Shown one piece after another: positions 42,938-51,576 of a stretch of 64,000 nt of DNA. The DNA comes from Methylobacterium aquaticum (lineage in GTDB: Bacteria; Pseudomonadota; Alphaproteobacteria; Rhizobiales; Beijerinckiaceae). Both the position numbers and the translations under genes were made by a program. The stretch's first letter is position 1. Every line of letters starts with the position of its first letter. The stretch lies in NCBI RefSeq assembly GCF_016804325.1, contig NZ_CP043627.1:6479001-6543000 (forward strand), in the 5' to 3' direction. Under the pieces are notes generated by a model that was not told where the DNA came from, did no database searches, and saw only the letters and a program-made list of their open reading frames with translations.

Positions 42938-44146
42938 GTGCCCGTGCCGTCGCCCACCCACGCCGTTTCGCGGCCTCCTCGTCGTCCCCTGTCCGCCCTA
43001 CGCGACATGCTCGTCAGCGAGGCCGGCGGCGGCCTCGTCCTGATGGCATCCGCGGCGCTCGCGCTGGTGGTGGCCAACTCGCCGCTGGCGGACACCTACT
43101 TCACCGCGCTCAAGGCCTATCTCGGCCCGCTCTCGGTCCTGCACTGGATCAACGACGCCCTGATGGCGGTGTTCTTCCTGCTCGTCGGGCTGGAGATCAA
43201 GCGCGAGGTGCTCGACGGGCGCCTGCGCACCTGGCCCGACCGCGTGCTGCCGGGGATGGCGGCGCTCGGCGGCATGGCCGCGCCGGCCCTCGTCTACGTC
43301 GCCGTGAACTGGAACTCGCCCGAGACCCTGCGGGGCTGGGCCATCCCAGCCGCCACCGACATCGCGTTCGCCCTCGGCGTGCTGGCGCTGCTCGGCCCCA
43401 GGGTGCCGGTCTCCCTCAAAGTCTTCCTGACGGCGCTGGCCATCATCGACGACCTGGGAGCCGTACTCATCATCGCGGCGTTCTACACCGCCGACCTGTC
43501 GCTTCCGATGCTCGGTGGCGCAGGCCTCACGCTCGCCGTCCTCTACGGGCTCAACAAGGCCGGCGTGGCACGGCTGTGGCCCTACCTGTTGCTCGGCGTG
43601 GTACTGTGGGTGTTCGTCCTGAAGTCCGGCGTCCACGCGACCATCGCCGGCGTGTTGCTCGCGTTGACAATCCCGCTGCGCCTCAGCGTCGGCAAGCCGG
43701 ACGACCCGACCTCGCCGCTGCACATCCTGGAGCACGCGGTCCATCCTTGGTCGGCCTACCTCATCCTGCCGGTCTTCGGCTTCGCCAATGCCGGCGTGTC
43801 CCTGGCTGGGTTCAAGCCGGCCATGCTGCTCGATCCGGTTACGCTCGGCGTGGCGCTCGGACTGTTCGTGGGCAAGCAGGTCGGCGTGTTCGGTCTCGTG
43901 CTCGCCGCGGTGAGGCTCGGGCTGGCGCAGCGGCCGGCCCATGCGGCCTGGGCGCAGGTTTACGGCGTCTCGCTCCTCTGCGGCGTCGGCTTCACGATGA
44001 GCCTGTTCATCGGCCTGCTCGCCTTCGCGAACGCGCCGGAGCTTGAGGCCGAAACCAAGGTCGGCGTGCTGATCGGCTCCCTCGCTTGCATGGCCGCCGG
44101 GGCCCTGGTGCTGCGGTTCGCCCCGGCCCGACCGTCCCGACGCTGA
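42938..44146 (+). CDS. nhaA: Na+/H+ antiporter NhaA
   Basis: The GTG at 42938 with GGAG upstream gives 402 residues, near the usual length of NhaA; the frame is open further upstream, so the start is a choice. Signature segments: [54 protein letters not shown] (the two adjacent Asp that carry Na+ and H+), [14 protein letters not shown] and [15 protein letters not shown]. About 12 helices. It exports Na+ in exchange for protons and supports growth in salt or alkali. It is followed by a K+ channel gene. Confidence 0.93.
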   Translation: MPVPSPTHAVSRPPRRPLSALRDMLVSEAGGGLVLMASAALALVVANSPLADTYFTALKAYLGPLSVLHWINDALMAVFFLLVGLEIKREVLDGRLRTWPDRVLPGMAALGGMAAPALVYVAVNWNSPETLRGWAIPAATDIAFALGVLALLGPRVPVSLKVFLTALAIIDDLGAVLIIAAFYTADLSLPMLGGAGLTLAVLYGLNKAGVARLWPYLLLGVVLWVFVLKSGVHATIAGVLLALTIPLRLSVGKPDDPTSPLHILEHAVHPWSAYLILPVFGFANAGVSLAGFKPAMLLDPVTLGVALGLFVGKQVGVFGLVLAAVRLGLAQRPAHAAWAQVYGVSLLCGVGFTMSLFIGLLAFANAPELEAETKVGVLIGSLACMAAGALVLRFAPARPSRR

Positions 44147-44173
44147 GGCGGACACGGTCACCGCGGGATTTCG

Positions 44174-44971
44174 ATGTCGCCCCTTGCACACCGACTTTCG
44201 ACGGCGACGCCCGTCGCGAAGCTCCGCGAGCTCTACGAGGGCGACGCGCCGGGCGCGCACCGCTTCCGCTACGCCCTGCTCGTGTTCGACGTGGCGACCG
44301 TCGCCTTCGTGGTCGCCACGTCGTTCCTGCCGCTGTCACCGTGGATCGTCGCCTGCGACGTGGCGGTAGGCCTGTGCGTCCTGCTCGACTTCGCCGCCCG
44401 CCTCGTCGTCAGCCGCGCCCCGCTGCGCGAGTTCCGTCACCTGAGCACCTGGACGGACCTCGTGGCGGTAGCCTCGTTCCTCGCCCCCGTTCTCGTCGAG
44501 GGCGTCGGCTTCCTGCGCATCCTGCGCACGCTGCGGCTGCTGCGCACCTACCACCTGCTGGAGAGGTTGCGGAAGGACAGCGACCTGTTCCGCCGGAATG
44601 AGGACGCGATCCTGGCCGCGACCAACCTCGTGGTGTTCGTCTTCGTCATGACGGGCATCGTCTATGCCACGCAACACGGCGGCAATCCGGCGATCCAGAC
44701 ACCGGTCGACGCCCTGTACTTCACGGTCACGTCGCTGACGACGACCGGGTACGGCGACATCACCCTCCCTGGGGCGACCGGCCGGCTGCTCTCGGTGTTC
44801 GTGATGATCTGCGGCGTGACGCTGTTCTTCCGCCTCGCCCAGGTGGTGTTCCGCCCCTACAAGGTGCGCTTCCCCTGCGAGGCCTGCGGGCTGCAGCGCC
44901 ATGAGCCGGACGCCGTGCACTGCAAGGCCTGCGGCCACCTGCTGAACATCCCGGACGAGGGTGATTATTGA
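44174..44971 (+). CDS. Voltage-sensor-type K+ channel with C-terminal zinc ribbon, 265 aa
   Basis: A six-helix plan: S1-S4 at about 35-145 with an arginine-patterned S4 (LRILRTLRLLRTYHLLERL), and a pore with the selectivity filter TTTGYGDI. After S6 a C-terminal domain holds two Cys pairs (CEACGLQRHEPD and CKACGHLL), a zinc-ribbon pattern rarely seen on channels. The potassium filter is canonical. It probably passes K+ in response to voltage or a cytoplasmic signal sensed by the ribbon. The gene starts 28 bases after nhaA. Confidence 0.9.
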   Translation: MSPLAHRLSTATPVAKLRELYEGDAPGAHRFRYALLVFDVATVAFVVATSFLPLSPWIVACDVAVGLCVLLDFAARLVVSRAPLREFRHLSTWTDLVAVASFLAPVLVEGVGFLRILRTLRLLRTYHLLERLRKDSDLFRRNEDAILAATNLVVFVFVMTGIVYATQHGGNPAIQTPVDALYFTVTSLTTTGYGDITLPGATGRLLSVFVMICGVTLFFRLAQVVFRPYKVRFPCEACGLQRHEPDAVHCKACGHLLNIPDEGDY

Positions 44972-45002
44972 GACAGGTGCGGGCTGACCAGTCCCGACGT
45001 CA

Positions 45003-46280
45003 TCAGGTCGGCCGGCTCCGATCGTCCCGGCCCTCGCGAAGCGTCCGCCGCGCAACCATGCCGAGCGTCGAGCCCTGCACCACGATGGTGAACAGCACGA
45101 CCGCGTAGGTCGCCGCGAGGAGAGCCGGCTTCGCCGCATTCTCCGGAACAGACAGCGCGAGCGCCACCGAGATGCCGCCGCGCACCCCCGCCCAGGTCAG
45201 GAACGGCACGTTGCGCGCCGACAGGTGTCCGCCCCAGCGGAAGACCAGCAGCGGCATCGAGACCGCCGCGAGTCGGGCGAGGAGCACGATGGGGACAGCG
45301 CAGGCGGCGAGCACCAGCCCGCTCGCCGCAAAGCGCAGCACCAGGACCTCCAGCCCGATCAGCAGGAACAGAACCGAGTTCAGCACCTCGTCGATAAGCG
45401 TCCAGAGCGAGGAGACGTAGCCTTGCGTCCGCTCGCTCATCGCGTCGCGCGGGGCCCGGTCGCCGACCAGCAATCCCGCGGCGACAACCGCCAGAGGACC
45501 GCTGGCCCCGAGCTTCTGGGCGAGCGCGTAGGTGCCGGCGACCAGCGCCAGGGTGATCAGTACCTCGACGGGAAAGTCGTCGATGGCGCGCATGGCGCGA
45601 TAGGCCAGGTAACCGGTCGCCACCCCGAGAGCGAGGCCGCCTCCGGCCTCGTGCAGGAGGAGCTTGGCGACGCCACCGACGCTAGTGGCTTCAGCCCCCG
45701 TCCCGGCCGCGAAGGTCACGAGGACCGTGAACAGCACGATGCCAACGCCGTCGTTGAACAGGGCCTCGCCCTGCATCTCGATTTCCAGCGCCTCGGGCAC
45801 CTTCACGTTCTTCAGCGTGGCGAGCACCGCCACCGGATCGGTCGGGCTGATGAGGGCGCCGAACACCAGGGCCCACGGCAATGGAATCGGGTGATCTATG
45901 GCCTGCGAGGCCGCCCAGAACGCGCCGCCAACGAGGCCGGTCGAGATTAGGGTGCCGAGGAGGGCGAGCGTCGCCACCGGCCAGGCCCGGTCACGCAGAG
46001 ACCGCAGGTCGAGGCTCATGGCCCCGGCAAAGAGCAGGAAGGCCAGCATGCCGTTCATCACCACGTCGGTGAAGTCGACCTGCCGGAGCACCCGCGTGAG
46101 GTCCTCGTAGAGGTGCTGGTCCGGGAAGGCGAGGTCGAGTGCGATGAGGGCGAGCGAGGCCGCCAGGCCCATCACGAGCAGACCGATGGTGTGGGGCAAC
46201 CGCAAAAAGCGATGGTTCAACCAGCCGAACAACGCCGAGAGGGTGAGGAGCAGCGCAGCGAGATCGAAGATGGAGATCAC
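45003..46280 (-). CDS. CPA1-type cation/proton antiporter, 425 aa
   Basis: GTG start with AAGGGTG upstream. About 12 hydrophobic helices. Characteristic segments: FGALISPTDPVAVLATL, MQGEALFNDGVGIVLFTVLV (the ND pair of the ion site) and WAGVRGGISVALALSVP. This is the NhaP/CPA1 family, exchanging Na+ or K+ for protons. It faces the K+ channel gene tail to tail, 31 bases apart. Together with NhaA it suggests a local ion-homeostasis cluster. Confidence 0.9.
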   Translation of the reverse strand: MISIFDLAALLLTLSALFGWLNHRFLRLPHTIGLLVMGLAASLALIALDLAFPDQHLYEDLTRVLRQVDFTDVVMNGMLAFLLFAGAMSLDLRSLRDRAWPVATLALLGTLISTGLVGGAFWAASQAIDHPIPLPWALVFGALISPTDPVAVLATLKNVKVPEALEIEMQGEALFNDGVGIVLFTVLVTFAAGTGAEATSVGGVAKLLLHEAGGGLALGVATGYLAYRAMRAIDDFPVEVLITLALVAGTYALAQKLGASGPLAVVAAGLLVGDRAPRDAMSERTQGYVSSLWTLIDEVLNSVLFLLIGLEVLVLRFAASGLVLAACAVPIVLLARLAAVSMPLLVFRWGGHLSARNVPFLTWAGVRGGISVALALSVPENAAKPALLAATYAVVLFTIVVQGSTLGMVARRTLREGRDDRSRPT

Positions 46281-46323
46281 GAGTCACCCTTGTGCTTGCG
46301 CTGCGAGCGTCGCGACAGTGCCG

Positions 46324-46860
46324 TCAAGCCCGTCCCGGCCGACGCGACGGCGTCTCCGGCTGCGGAACGCCCATTACACCGGGCGTCCGGTCCGACGACG
46401 CCTTGAGCACGCTGATCGAGCCGTCCGTTTCGAGCACGACGGCCGCTGCCTGCGAGAGGTCGTCCAACCCCTCGGACCGCAAGGCAGAGAGGATGTCGTC
46501 CCGGGTGACGCGCTGCCGGCGCATCGCTCCCGTGAGCAGTTCTCCGTCGTTGGCAAGCAAAGTCGGTTCGGCCTTGACCAGCCCTTCGATCAAGGATGAT
46601 CGCACGCTCGACCACGTGATCAGGTATTGCAACGCGATCAGCGTCGCGAGGGCGAGCACGCCCTCGAGCAGCGCCACCGACTTCGTCAGAACGATGGAAG
46701 ACAGGGTCGAGCCGAGCGCCACCGTGACGACCAAATCGAAGGCGTTGAGCTTCGTCAGGGTCCGCTTGCCAGAGATCCGGAGGAACAGGACGAGGGCGAC
46801 GTACGCCAGCGGGCCGACGATCACCACCCGCGCCAGGCCGGACCAGGTGTCGAAGAACAT
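46324..46860 (-). CDS. DUF421/YetF-type membrane protein, 178 aa
   Basis: The ATG at 46860 (MFFDTWSGLARVVIVGPLAY) is chosen because the upstream part of the frame is not protein-like. Three hydrophobic helices occupy the first 90 residues, with LFLRISGKRTLTKLNAFDLVVT, a hallmark of the family. The cytoplasmic C-terminal half (GELLTGAMRRQRVTRDDILS, then ALRSEGLDDLSQAAAVVLE) is the DUF421 domain. The usual length is 150-230 residues. It is 43 bases after the antiporter start and may be co-transcribed with it. Function unproven; often linked to sporulation or stress. Confidence 0.85.
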   Translation of the reverse strand: MFFDTWSGLARVVIVGPLAYVALVLFLRISGKRTLTKLNAFDLVVTVALGSTLSSIVLTKSVALLEGVLALATLIALQYLITWSSVRSSLIEGLVKAEPTLLANDGELLTGAMRRQRVTRDDILSALRSEGLDDLSQAAAVVLETDGSISVLKASSDRTPGVMGVPQPETPSRRPGRA

Positions 46861-47290
46861 GATAGGGCTCTCACGAAAACGCTCACCCGGACATGGCCGT
46901 CGGCGGACCACGCCTGTCGTGGATGTCCGACCTGGCCGCAGGAACGGTCTCGCCTGCGGTCCATGCCGGTGATGGAGCCGTCGCTTTCGCAAGCTGCCGA
47001 CATCGACAGGCAAGCCTTTGCCGATCGATGTGGTTCCCGGCCGTGCCGCCGAACCGACGGTCGATCGGCGTCGCGACAGTGCGACACGCGGATCAGGCCG
47101 GCCTTCATCCCGGCTGTGTCAGCACGCCGGGAACAGTCTATCCGCAGCGGCCAAATTCGAGAGATCCTGAATTTCTGCTGAACATTCTCGCTACGCGCAC
47201 GTTTGTGACCGAGTCCGGTGTCCGTGGGAAAGACTGCAGACGCGTACCGGGCTCGGCTCGCAAACCAAGCTGGATCAAGGGAGGCCGTCG
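46861..47290. other. Intergenic region upstream of the PRC-barrel gene
   Basis: About 430 bases lie between divergent genes. No clear frame, terminator or RNA element was found. Promoters for both flanking genes are expected here. I looked for the GGAAC/CGTT stress-sigma pattern but saw no convincing pair. Confidence 0.4.
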
Positions 47291-47740
47291 ATGTCTAAAA
47301 ACACCGTGCTGGCTGCGCTCGCGCTCAGCTGCATTGCGGCCCCAGTCCTTGCCCAGACTCCTACACCGCCGGCGGCCGCGCCAGCGTCATCCCCAGACAC
47401 GGGAATGAAGATGGCCGACACGGCGACGGTCAAGCTGAAATACGTGACCGTCAAGCCGGCCGACGTGATGTCGTCGAAGCTCGTCGGCACCACCGTGTAC
47501 AACAACAAGAATGAGAATGTCGGCGAGGTCGAGGATCTCGTCATCGAGAACGGCAAGACGATCACCGGCGTCGTCGTCAGCGTCGGGGGCTTCCTCGGCC
47601 TCGGCGAGAGCTACGTCGTGCTCGATCCCTCGACCCTGGCCATCAGCAACAAGGACGGCAAATGGGCGGTCCATGCCGATACCGACAAGGATACGCTGAA
47701 GAACGCACCGAAATTTGAGTACTCGAAGAAGAAGAGCTGA
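47291..47740 (+). CDS. Secreted PRC-barrel protein, 149 aa
   Basis: Starts MSKNTVLAALALSCIAAPVL behind GGGAGG. The first 21 residues are a signal peptide cleaved after VLAQ or ALAQ-type sites. A Pro/Ala linker leads to a PRC-barrel domain (about 55-130): SKLVGTTVYNNKNENVGEVE, DLVIENGKTITGVVV and GGFLGLGESYVVLDPS. The end is basic (FEYSKKKS). PRC-barrel proteins bind other macromolecules or ligands; in the periplasm their role is unknown. A close paralogue is at 54.9-55.4 kb. Confidence 0.9.
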   Translation: MSKNTVLAALALSCIAAPVLAQTPTPPAAAPASSPDTGMKMADTATVKLKYVTVKPADVMSSKLVGTTVYNNKNENVGEVEDLVIENGKTITGVVVSVGGFLGLGESYVVLDPSTLAISNKDGKWAVHADTDKDTLKNAPKFEYSKKKS

Positions 47741-47767
47741 GACCATCCGAACACAGGAGACACCATC

Positions 47768-48031
47768 ATGAAGCGCACGATCGTCGCCACCGCATTGCTC
47801 GCCGGCCTCGGCTTCTGCTCCCTGGCTGTCCCGTCGCAGGCCATGCCCGCAGCGCCGGCCGGCATGAAAAGCGGTGTTGATACCAACCTCGTCCAGGTCC
47901 GCATGTCGCGTCGCCATATGCGTCGCCACCGGATGCGGCAGGGATCCGCGAGCCGCGGCAATGCCGGAATGCCGTCGCGCGGAGCGAGAGGCCAGCAATA
48001 CGGTCAGACGACCGGCGGGCCCCGTCGCTGA
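47768..48031 (+). CDS. Small secreted basic protein, 87 aa
   Basis: Begins MKRTIVATALLAGLGFCSLA with a signal peptide ending near PSQA. The mature part is rich in Arg, Met, Gln and Gly (MSRRHMRRHRMRQG). It has no known domain. It starts 27 bases after the PRC-barrel gene, so both are probably one transcript, and a hairpin follows 50 bases later. It is likely periplasmic and cationic; its function is unknown. Confidence 0.65.
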   Translation: MKRTIVATALLAGLGFCSLAVPSQAMPAAPAGMKSGVDTNLVQVRMSRRHMRRHRMRQGSASRGNAGMPSRGARGQQYGQTTGGPRR

Positions 48032-48080
48032 CCGTCAGGGACTTTCATTGAGTGCAACGTTCGCCGTGGCGGACTAAAGC

Positions 48081-48115
48081 GCCGCCGGATGCCAGTTACG
48101 CGTCCGGCGGCTTCC
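48081..48115 (+). terminator. Likely terminator hairpin
   Basis: GCCGCCGGA (48081-48089) pairs with TCCGGCGGC (48103-48111), followed by TTCC. It lies between the small secreted gene and the mscS-type gene, so it can end the first transcript. Confidence 0.55.
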
Positions 48116-48133
48116 TCATGATCAAGAGCGGAC

Positions 48134-49093
48134 ATGATATTCTCGGAAGCTCTCGCACGTCTGGAACAGCTCGGCCGTGCGAGCGTCGCCCTTCTGCCGG
48201 GGCTCGCCGTCGCCCTTGTCCTGTTCGGCCTCGGCCTGCTGGTGGCCCGGGGCGTCCGGGCCGGCGTGCGCCGGGCTGCCGCACTGCGCGACGCCTCGCC
48301 CGGATCCGCCGCGGTGCTCGGGCGCATCGCCGGCGGGGTGACCATCCTGGTGTCGTTCCTGATCGCCGCCTCGGTGGCGTTCCCATCGGTCTCGGCCGCC
48401 GACCTGTTCAACCTGCTCGGCATCGGCGGCGTCGCCATCGGCTTCGCCTTCCGCGACGTGCTCCAGAATCTGCTCGCCGGCATCCTGATCCTCCTGACGC
48501 GCCCCTTCGTCATCGGCGACCAGATCCGGGCCGGCTCGCACGAGGGCACCGTCGAGGACGTATGGGTGCGGGCGACGGTGCTGCGCACCTACGACAATCA
48601 GCGCGTGCTGATCCCGAACGCCACTCTGTTCGTCGACAAGATCACCGTCATCACCGCGCACGAGAAGCGCCGGCTCGCCTTCCCGCTCACCATCGGCAAT
48701 GGCGACGACATCCGCGAGGCGCGCCGGGTCATCGTCGAGGCCTTGCGCGCGACGGAAGGCGTGCTCGCCGACCCGCCGCCGGAGGCGCTGGTCACCGGCC
48801 TCGGGGCGGCCGGTGTCGACATGACGGCTCGGCTGTGGATCGATCCGCCCCGGCGCCGGGACGCCGTCGACGCTCTCGACCACGCCATCGCCAACGTGAA
48901 GGAGGCGTTGACGGAAGCCGGCATCGACCTTCCCTATCCGACGAGCCAGGTGCTCCTGCACGACCAGACCGAGGAGACGGACGGCGACCGCTCCCGCCAG
49001 CGCGAGGGCTGGCCCGAGGGGACGAGCCCACCCCGGCCCCGGTGGCGGGTGCAGCGGGAGGACGAGGCCCGGCGCGAGGAGGAGCGGGTTTGA
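48134..49093 (+). CDS. MscS-family mechanosensitive channel, 319 aa
   Basis: Starts MIFSEALARLEQLGRASVAL. Three helices at about 15-40, 65-85 and 90-115, followed by the pore and beta domain of MscS: LLGIGGVAIGFAFRDVLQNL, LAGILILLTRPFVIGDQI, GTVEDVWVRATVLRTYDNQR and VLIPNATLFVDKI. The C-terminal domain continues to about 270 and ends in a charged tail. It releases solutes when membrane tension rises after osmotic downshock. The stop overlaps the start of the next membrane gene by 4 bases (TTGA). Confidence 0.92.
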   Translation: MIFSEALARLEQLGRASVALLPGLAVALVLFGLGLLVARGVRAGVRRAAALRDASPGSAAVLGRIAGGVTILVSFLIAASVAFPSVSAADLFNLLGIGGVAIGFAFRDVLQNLLAGILILLTRPFVIGDQIRAGSHEGTVEDVWVRATVLRTYDNQRVLIPNATLFVDKITVITAHEKRRLAFPLTIGNGDDIREARRVIVEALRATEGVLADPPPEALVTGLGAAGVDMTARLWIDPPRRRDAVDALDHAIANVKEALTEAGIDLPYPTSQVLLHDQTEETDGDRSRQREGWPEGTSPPRPRWRVQREDEARREEERV

Positions 49094-50409
49094 GGTCGCG
49101 GCTCCGCGCCTGGATCGAGGCCCTGGGCGATCAGTTCTGGCTGCGCCCGGCCCTCATCGTCCTCGGCAGCCTGACGCTGGCGCAGCTCGCGGTCTGGCTC
49201 GAGACGGCCCACATCGCCGGCTACGATGCTTCCTCGCCCGACGCGAACTGGGGCTATTCGGGGGGCGCCGAGGGCGCGCGGGCCCTGCTCAGCGCCGTCG
49301 CCTCCTCGACCATCGGGGTGGCGGGAACGACCTTCTCGATCACCATCGCCGCCCTGACGCTCGCCTCGAGCCAGATGGGACCGCGGCTCCTGCGCAACTT
49401 CGTGCGCGACGCCCGCAATCAGGTCGTGCTCGGCATCTTCCTCGGTACTTTCGCCTATGCGCTGATGGTCCTGCGCACGGTCCGCACGGTGCAGGAGAGT
49501 CCCTTCGTTCCTCACCTCGCCATCACCGGAGCCATCGCGCTCGCGCTCCTCTCGCTCGCTACCCTGGTCTGGTTCGTCCACCACATCGCCACCAGCATCA
49601 ACGTCGAGACGGTGGTCGATGCCGTCCACCACGACCTCTGCGAGGCCGTGGCGGCACGGACCCGCGAGGCGCCGGACCTGACGGCTCCGTCCGGGACCCC
49701 GGGCGGTGCTCCCGTGGCGGCGGCGCAGGGCGGATACCTTCAGGCCGTCGATGCGGACAGTCTGGCCGATTGGGCACGAGACCGCGGGATCGTCGTCGCC
49801 TTGCGGGTGCGACCGGGGGACTACGTGCCGACGGGTTTCCCGGTCGCGTTTCTCTCGGCTCCCGTCGACGAGGCGCCGGAAGCCGTGGCGCGCGCACTCG
49901 TCTTCGGACGACGCCCGGCCGCCCTGCAGGATCTGGAATACTCGGTGCGGCAACTCGTCGAGATCGCCGTGCGGGCGCTCTCGCCGGGCATCAACGACCC
50001 GATGACGGCGGGGAGCGTCCTCGATCACCTGGGCGATGCGCTCTGCCGCATCGCGCCGCGCTATCTGCCGACCGGGGCGGTCGACCGGGATGGCTGCATC
50101 GTGCTCCTTCACCCGGTCACGGACTACGGCGGGCTGTGCGACGCCATGTTCCACATGATTCGCCAGAACGCCGCCGGCTCGGTGCACGTGCTCGGGCGCC
50201 TGCTCGATGTCCTCTCCCGCGTCGCGGAGGTCGAGCGTTCGACCGACCGCGTCGCCGAGCTTCGCAGGCACGCGGATCTGGCCGTGGCCGCGGCACGGCG
50301 CAACATCGACGACCCTCAGGACCTCGCGGACATCGAGGAACGCCATGCCTGCTTCCTGCATGCGCAGGACGGCCGGCCCGCACGGAAGGACAGGCACTTT
50401 GGCGTTTGA
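49090..50409 (+). CDS. DUF2254 membrane protein, 439 aa
   Basis: The frame is open far upstream, but a TTG at 49090 overlaps the previous stop and follows GGAGG, giving a start at LRSRLRAWIEALGDQFWLRP. Four hydrophobic helices lie in the first 200 residues. The conserved core has ASSTIGVAGTTFSITIAALT, ASSQMGPRLLRNFVRD and ALSPGINDPMTAGSVLDHL, all typical of DUF2254. It ends in a soluble helical part. Function unproven. Translational coupling to the MscS gene suggests a shared role at the membrane during osmotic stress. Confidence 0.85.
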   Translation: MRSRLRAWIEALGDQFWLRPALIVLGSLTLAQLAVWLETAHIAGYDASSPDANWGYSGGAEGARALLSAVASSTIGVAGTTFSITIAALTLASSQMGPRLLRNFVRDARNQVVLGIFLGTFAYALMVLRTVRTVQESPFVPHLAITGAIALALLSLATLVWFVHHIATSINVETVVDAVHHDLCEAVAARTREAPDLTAPSGTPGGAPVAAAQGGYLQAVDADSLADWARDRGIVVALRVRPGDYVPTGFPVAFLSAPVDEAPEAVARALVFGRRPAALQDLEYSVRQLVEIAVRALSPGINDPMTAGSVLDHLGDALCRIAPRYLPTGAVDRDGCIVLLHPVTDYGGLCDAMFHMIRQNAAGSVHVLGRLLDVLSRVAEVERSTDRVAELRRHADLAVAAARRNIDDPQDLADIEERHACFLHAQDGRPARKDRHFGV

Positions 50410-50599
50410 ATGCCAAGCCCCGTCCATTCGCCTTGGGCAGAGTCGCGGAAGACCGACCACGTCATCAGAACCTGCAATCGAGATTGCCATCGCGCAGGCC
50501 CCGCTGCCGGACGAGGCCGGGCACGGGCCCGCCCCTATCTCACTGTGTTCAAGCATAAAGGTGGACGGGAAGCCGTCCTGCGGCAGGGCCCCGGGTCCG

Positions 50600-50827
50600 T
50601 CACAGTCCCGTCGCCTCGGCCGCCGACAGCTCGCGTCCGAGAAGGCTCGCCGCCTGCGCCCGGCGCATCAGCGCCTTGACCCGCTGGTCCCGACCCATGC
50701 GTCGAAGCCTGCGTCCCCCTGCTCGATTTCCCAGGTCGATCAGAACGGACGCTGCCGTGCCAAGGGCATCCGCGACGGCATCGAGCGTCGCGGCTTCACG
50801 AACGAGCAGAGCAACGGATTCCTGCAT
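50600..50827 (-). CDS. Small helical protein, 75 aa
   Basis: ATG start with GGGAG a few bases upstream. It starts MQESVALLVREAATLDAVAD and is helical and amphipathic throughout, with a basic middle (GNRAGGRRLRRMGRDQRVKA) and an Ala/Leu end (LGRELSAAEATGL). It has no known family. It lies downstream of the response-regulator gene on the same strand, about 65 bases after its stop, and might be part of that transcript. Confidence 0.5.
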   Translation of the reverse strand: MQESVALLVREAATLDAVADALGTAASVLIDLGNRAGGRRLRRMGRDQRVKALMRRAQAASLLGRELSAAEATGL

Positions 50828-50892
50828 GCGTCTCTCCCGTGTGGTCGGCGCCGCGCAGACGGCAGTCGGCCGCTCTCGTCGGCGCGCAGCCG

Positions 50893-51558
50893 CTATCGCA
50901 GCGTGAGCGCGTCGAGCCAGCCGCGGGCCGCGGCGTAGCGGATGATCTCGGCGCGCGTCTTCAGTCCGAGCTTCTCGGCGGCGCGCGCCTTGTAGGTCTC
51001 GATCGACTTCACGCTGACGTCGATGCGCCGGGCGATCTCCTTGTTGCTCAAGCCTCGTGCGATCAACCGCAGGGTCTCGGCCTCCCGCGGGCTCAGCGCC
51101 TCGCCGCTCCTGGCGGCGTCGGGATCACCGGCGGCGCCGGAGCTGTCCGCCAGGGCCTGGCCCGCGACGGACGGATCGAGATAGATGCCGCCCGTGGCGA
51201 CCGCGCGGACCGCGCGGAGCAGGTCGTCCGCCGCCGAGCGTTTCAGGAGGTAGCCCCGGGCGCCGCACTTGAGCAGCGGCTGGACGTAGGCCGCGTCCTC
51301 GTGGACCGTGAGCACGAGCACCCGGGTGGTCGGGCAATCGCGGGCGACGCGCTCCGTCAGTTCGAGGCCGTTGAGCCCGGGCATCGAGACGTCGACGACC
51401 GCGACATCGGGCATGGCCTCCTCGATCATCCGCAGGGCGTCACGACCGCATGTCGCCTCGCCGACGAGCTCGATTTCCGGGTCGGCGTTCAGGAGTGCGC
51501 GGACGCCCGCCAGAACGACGGGGTGGTCGTCGGCCAGGGCGACGCGGATGCGATTCAT
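50893..51558 (-). CDS. NarL/FixJ-type response regulator, 221 aa
   Basis: Begins MNRIRVALADDHPVVLAGVR behind GAGGAGA. The receiver (1-120) has the acidic pair DD, the phosphoacceptor Asp in VVDVSMPGLNG and a Lys in YLLKRSA. A LuxR-type helix-turn-helix lies at about 150-215 (LSPREAETLRLIARGLSNKE and SVKSIETYKARAAEKLG). It should bind DNA when phosphorylated. It directly follows the NarX-type kinase gene, 18 bases apart, so they form a two-component pair. Confidence 0.93.
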   Translation of the reverse strand: MNRIRVALADDHPVVLAGVRALLNADPEIELVGEATCGRDALRMIEEAMPDVAVVDVSMPGLNGLELTERVARDCPTTRVLVLTVHEDAAYVQPLLKCGARGYLLKRSAADDLLRAVRAVATGGIYLDPSVAGQALADSSGAAGDPDAARSGEALSPREAETLRLIARGLSNKEIARRIDVSVKSIETYKARAAEKLGLKTRAEIIRYAAARGWLDALTLR

Positions 51559-51576
51559 GCGGTATCTCCTCGAAGC

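Noticed and set aside
42998..44260. A 420-codon minus-strand frame opposite nhaA
   Set aside because: Shadow frame; its hydrophilic His/Gln-rich translation is what antisense of a membrane protein gives.
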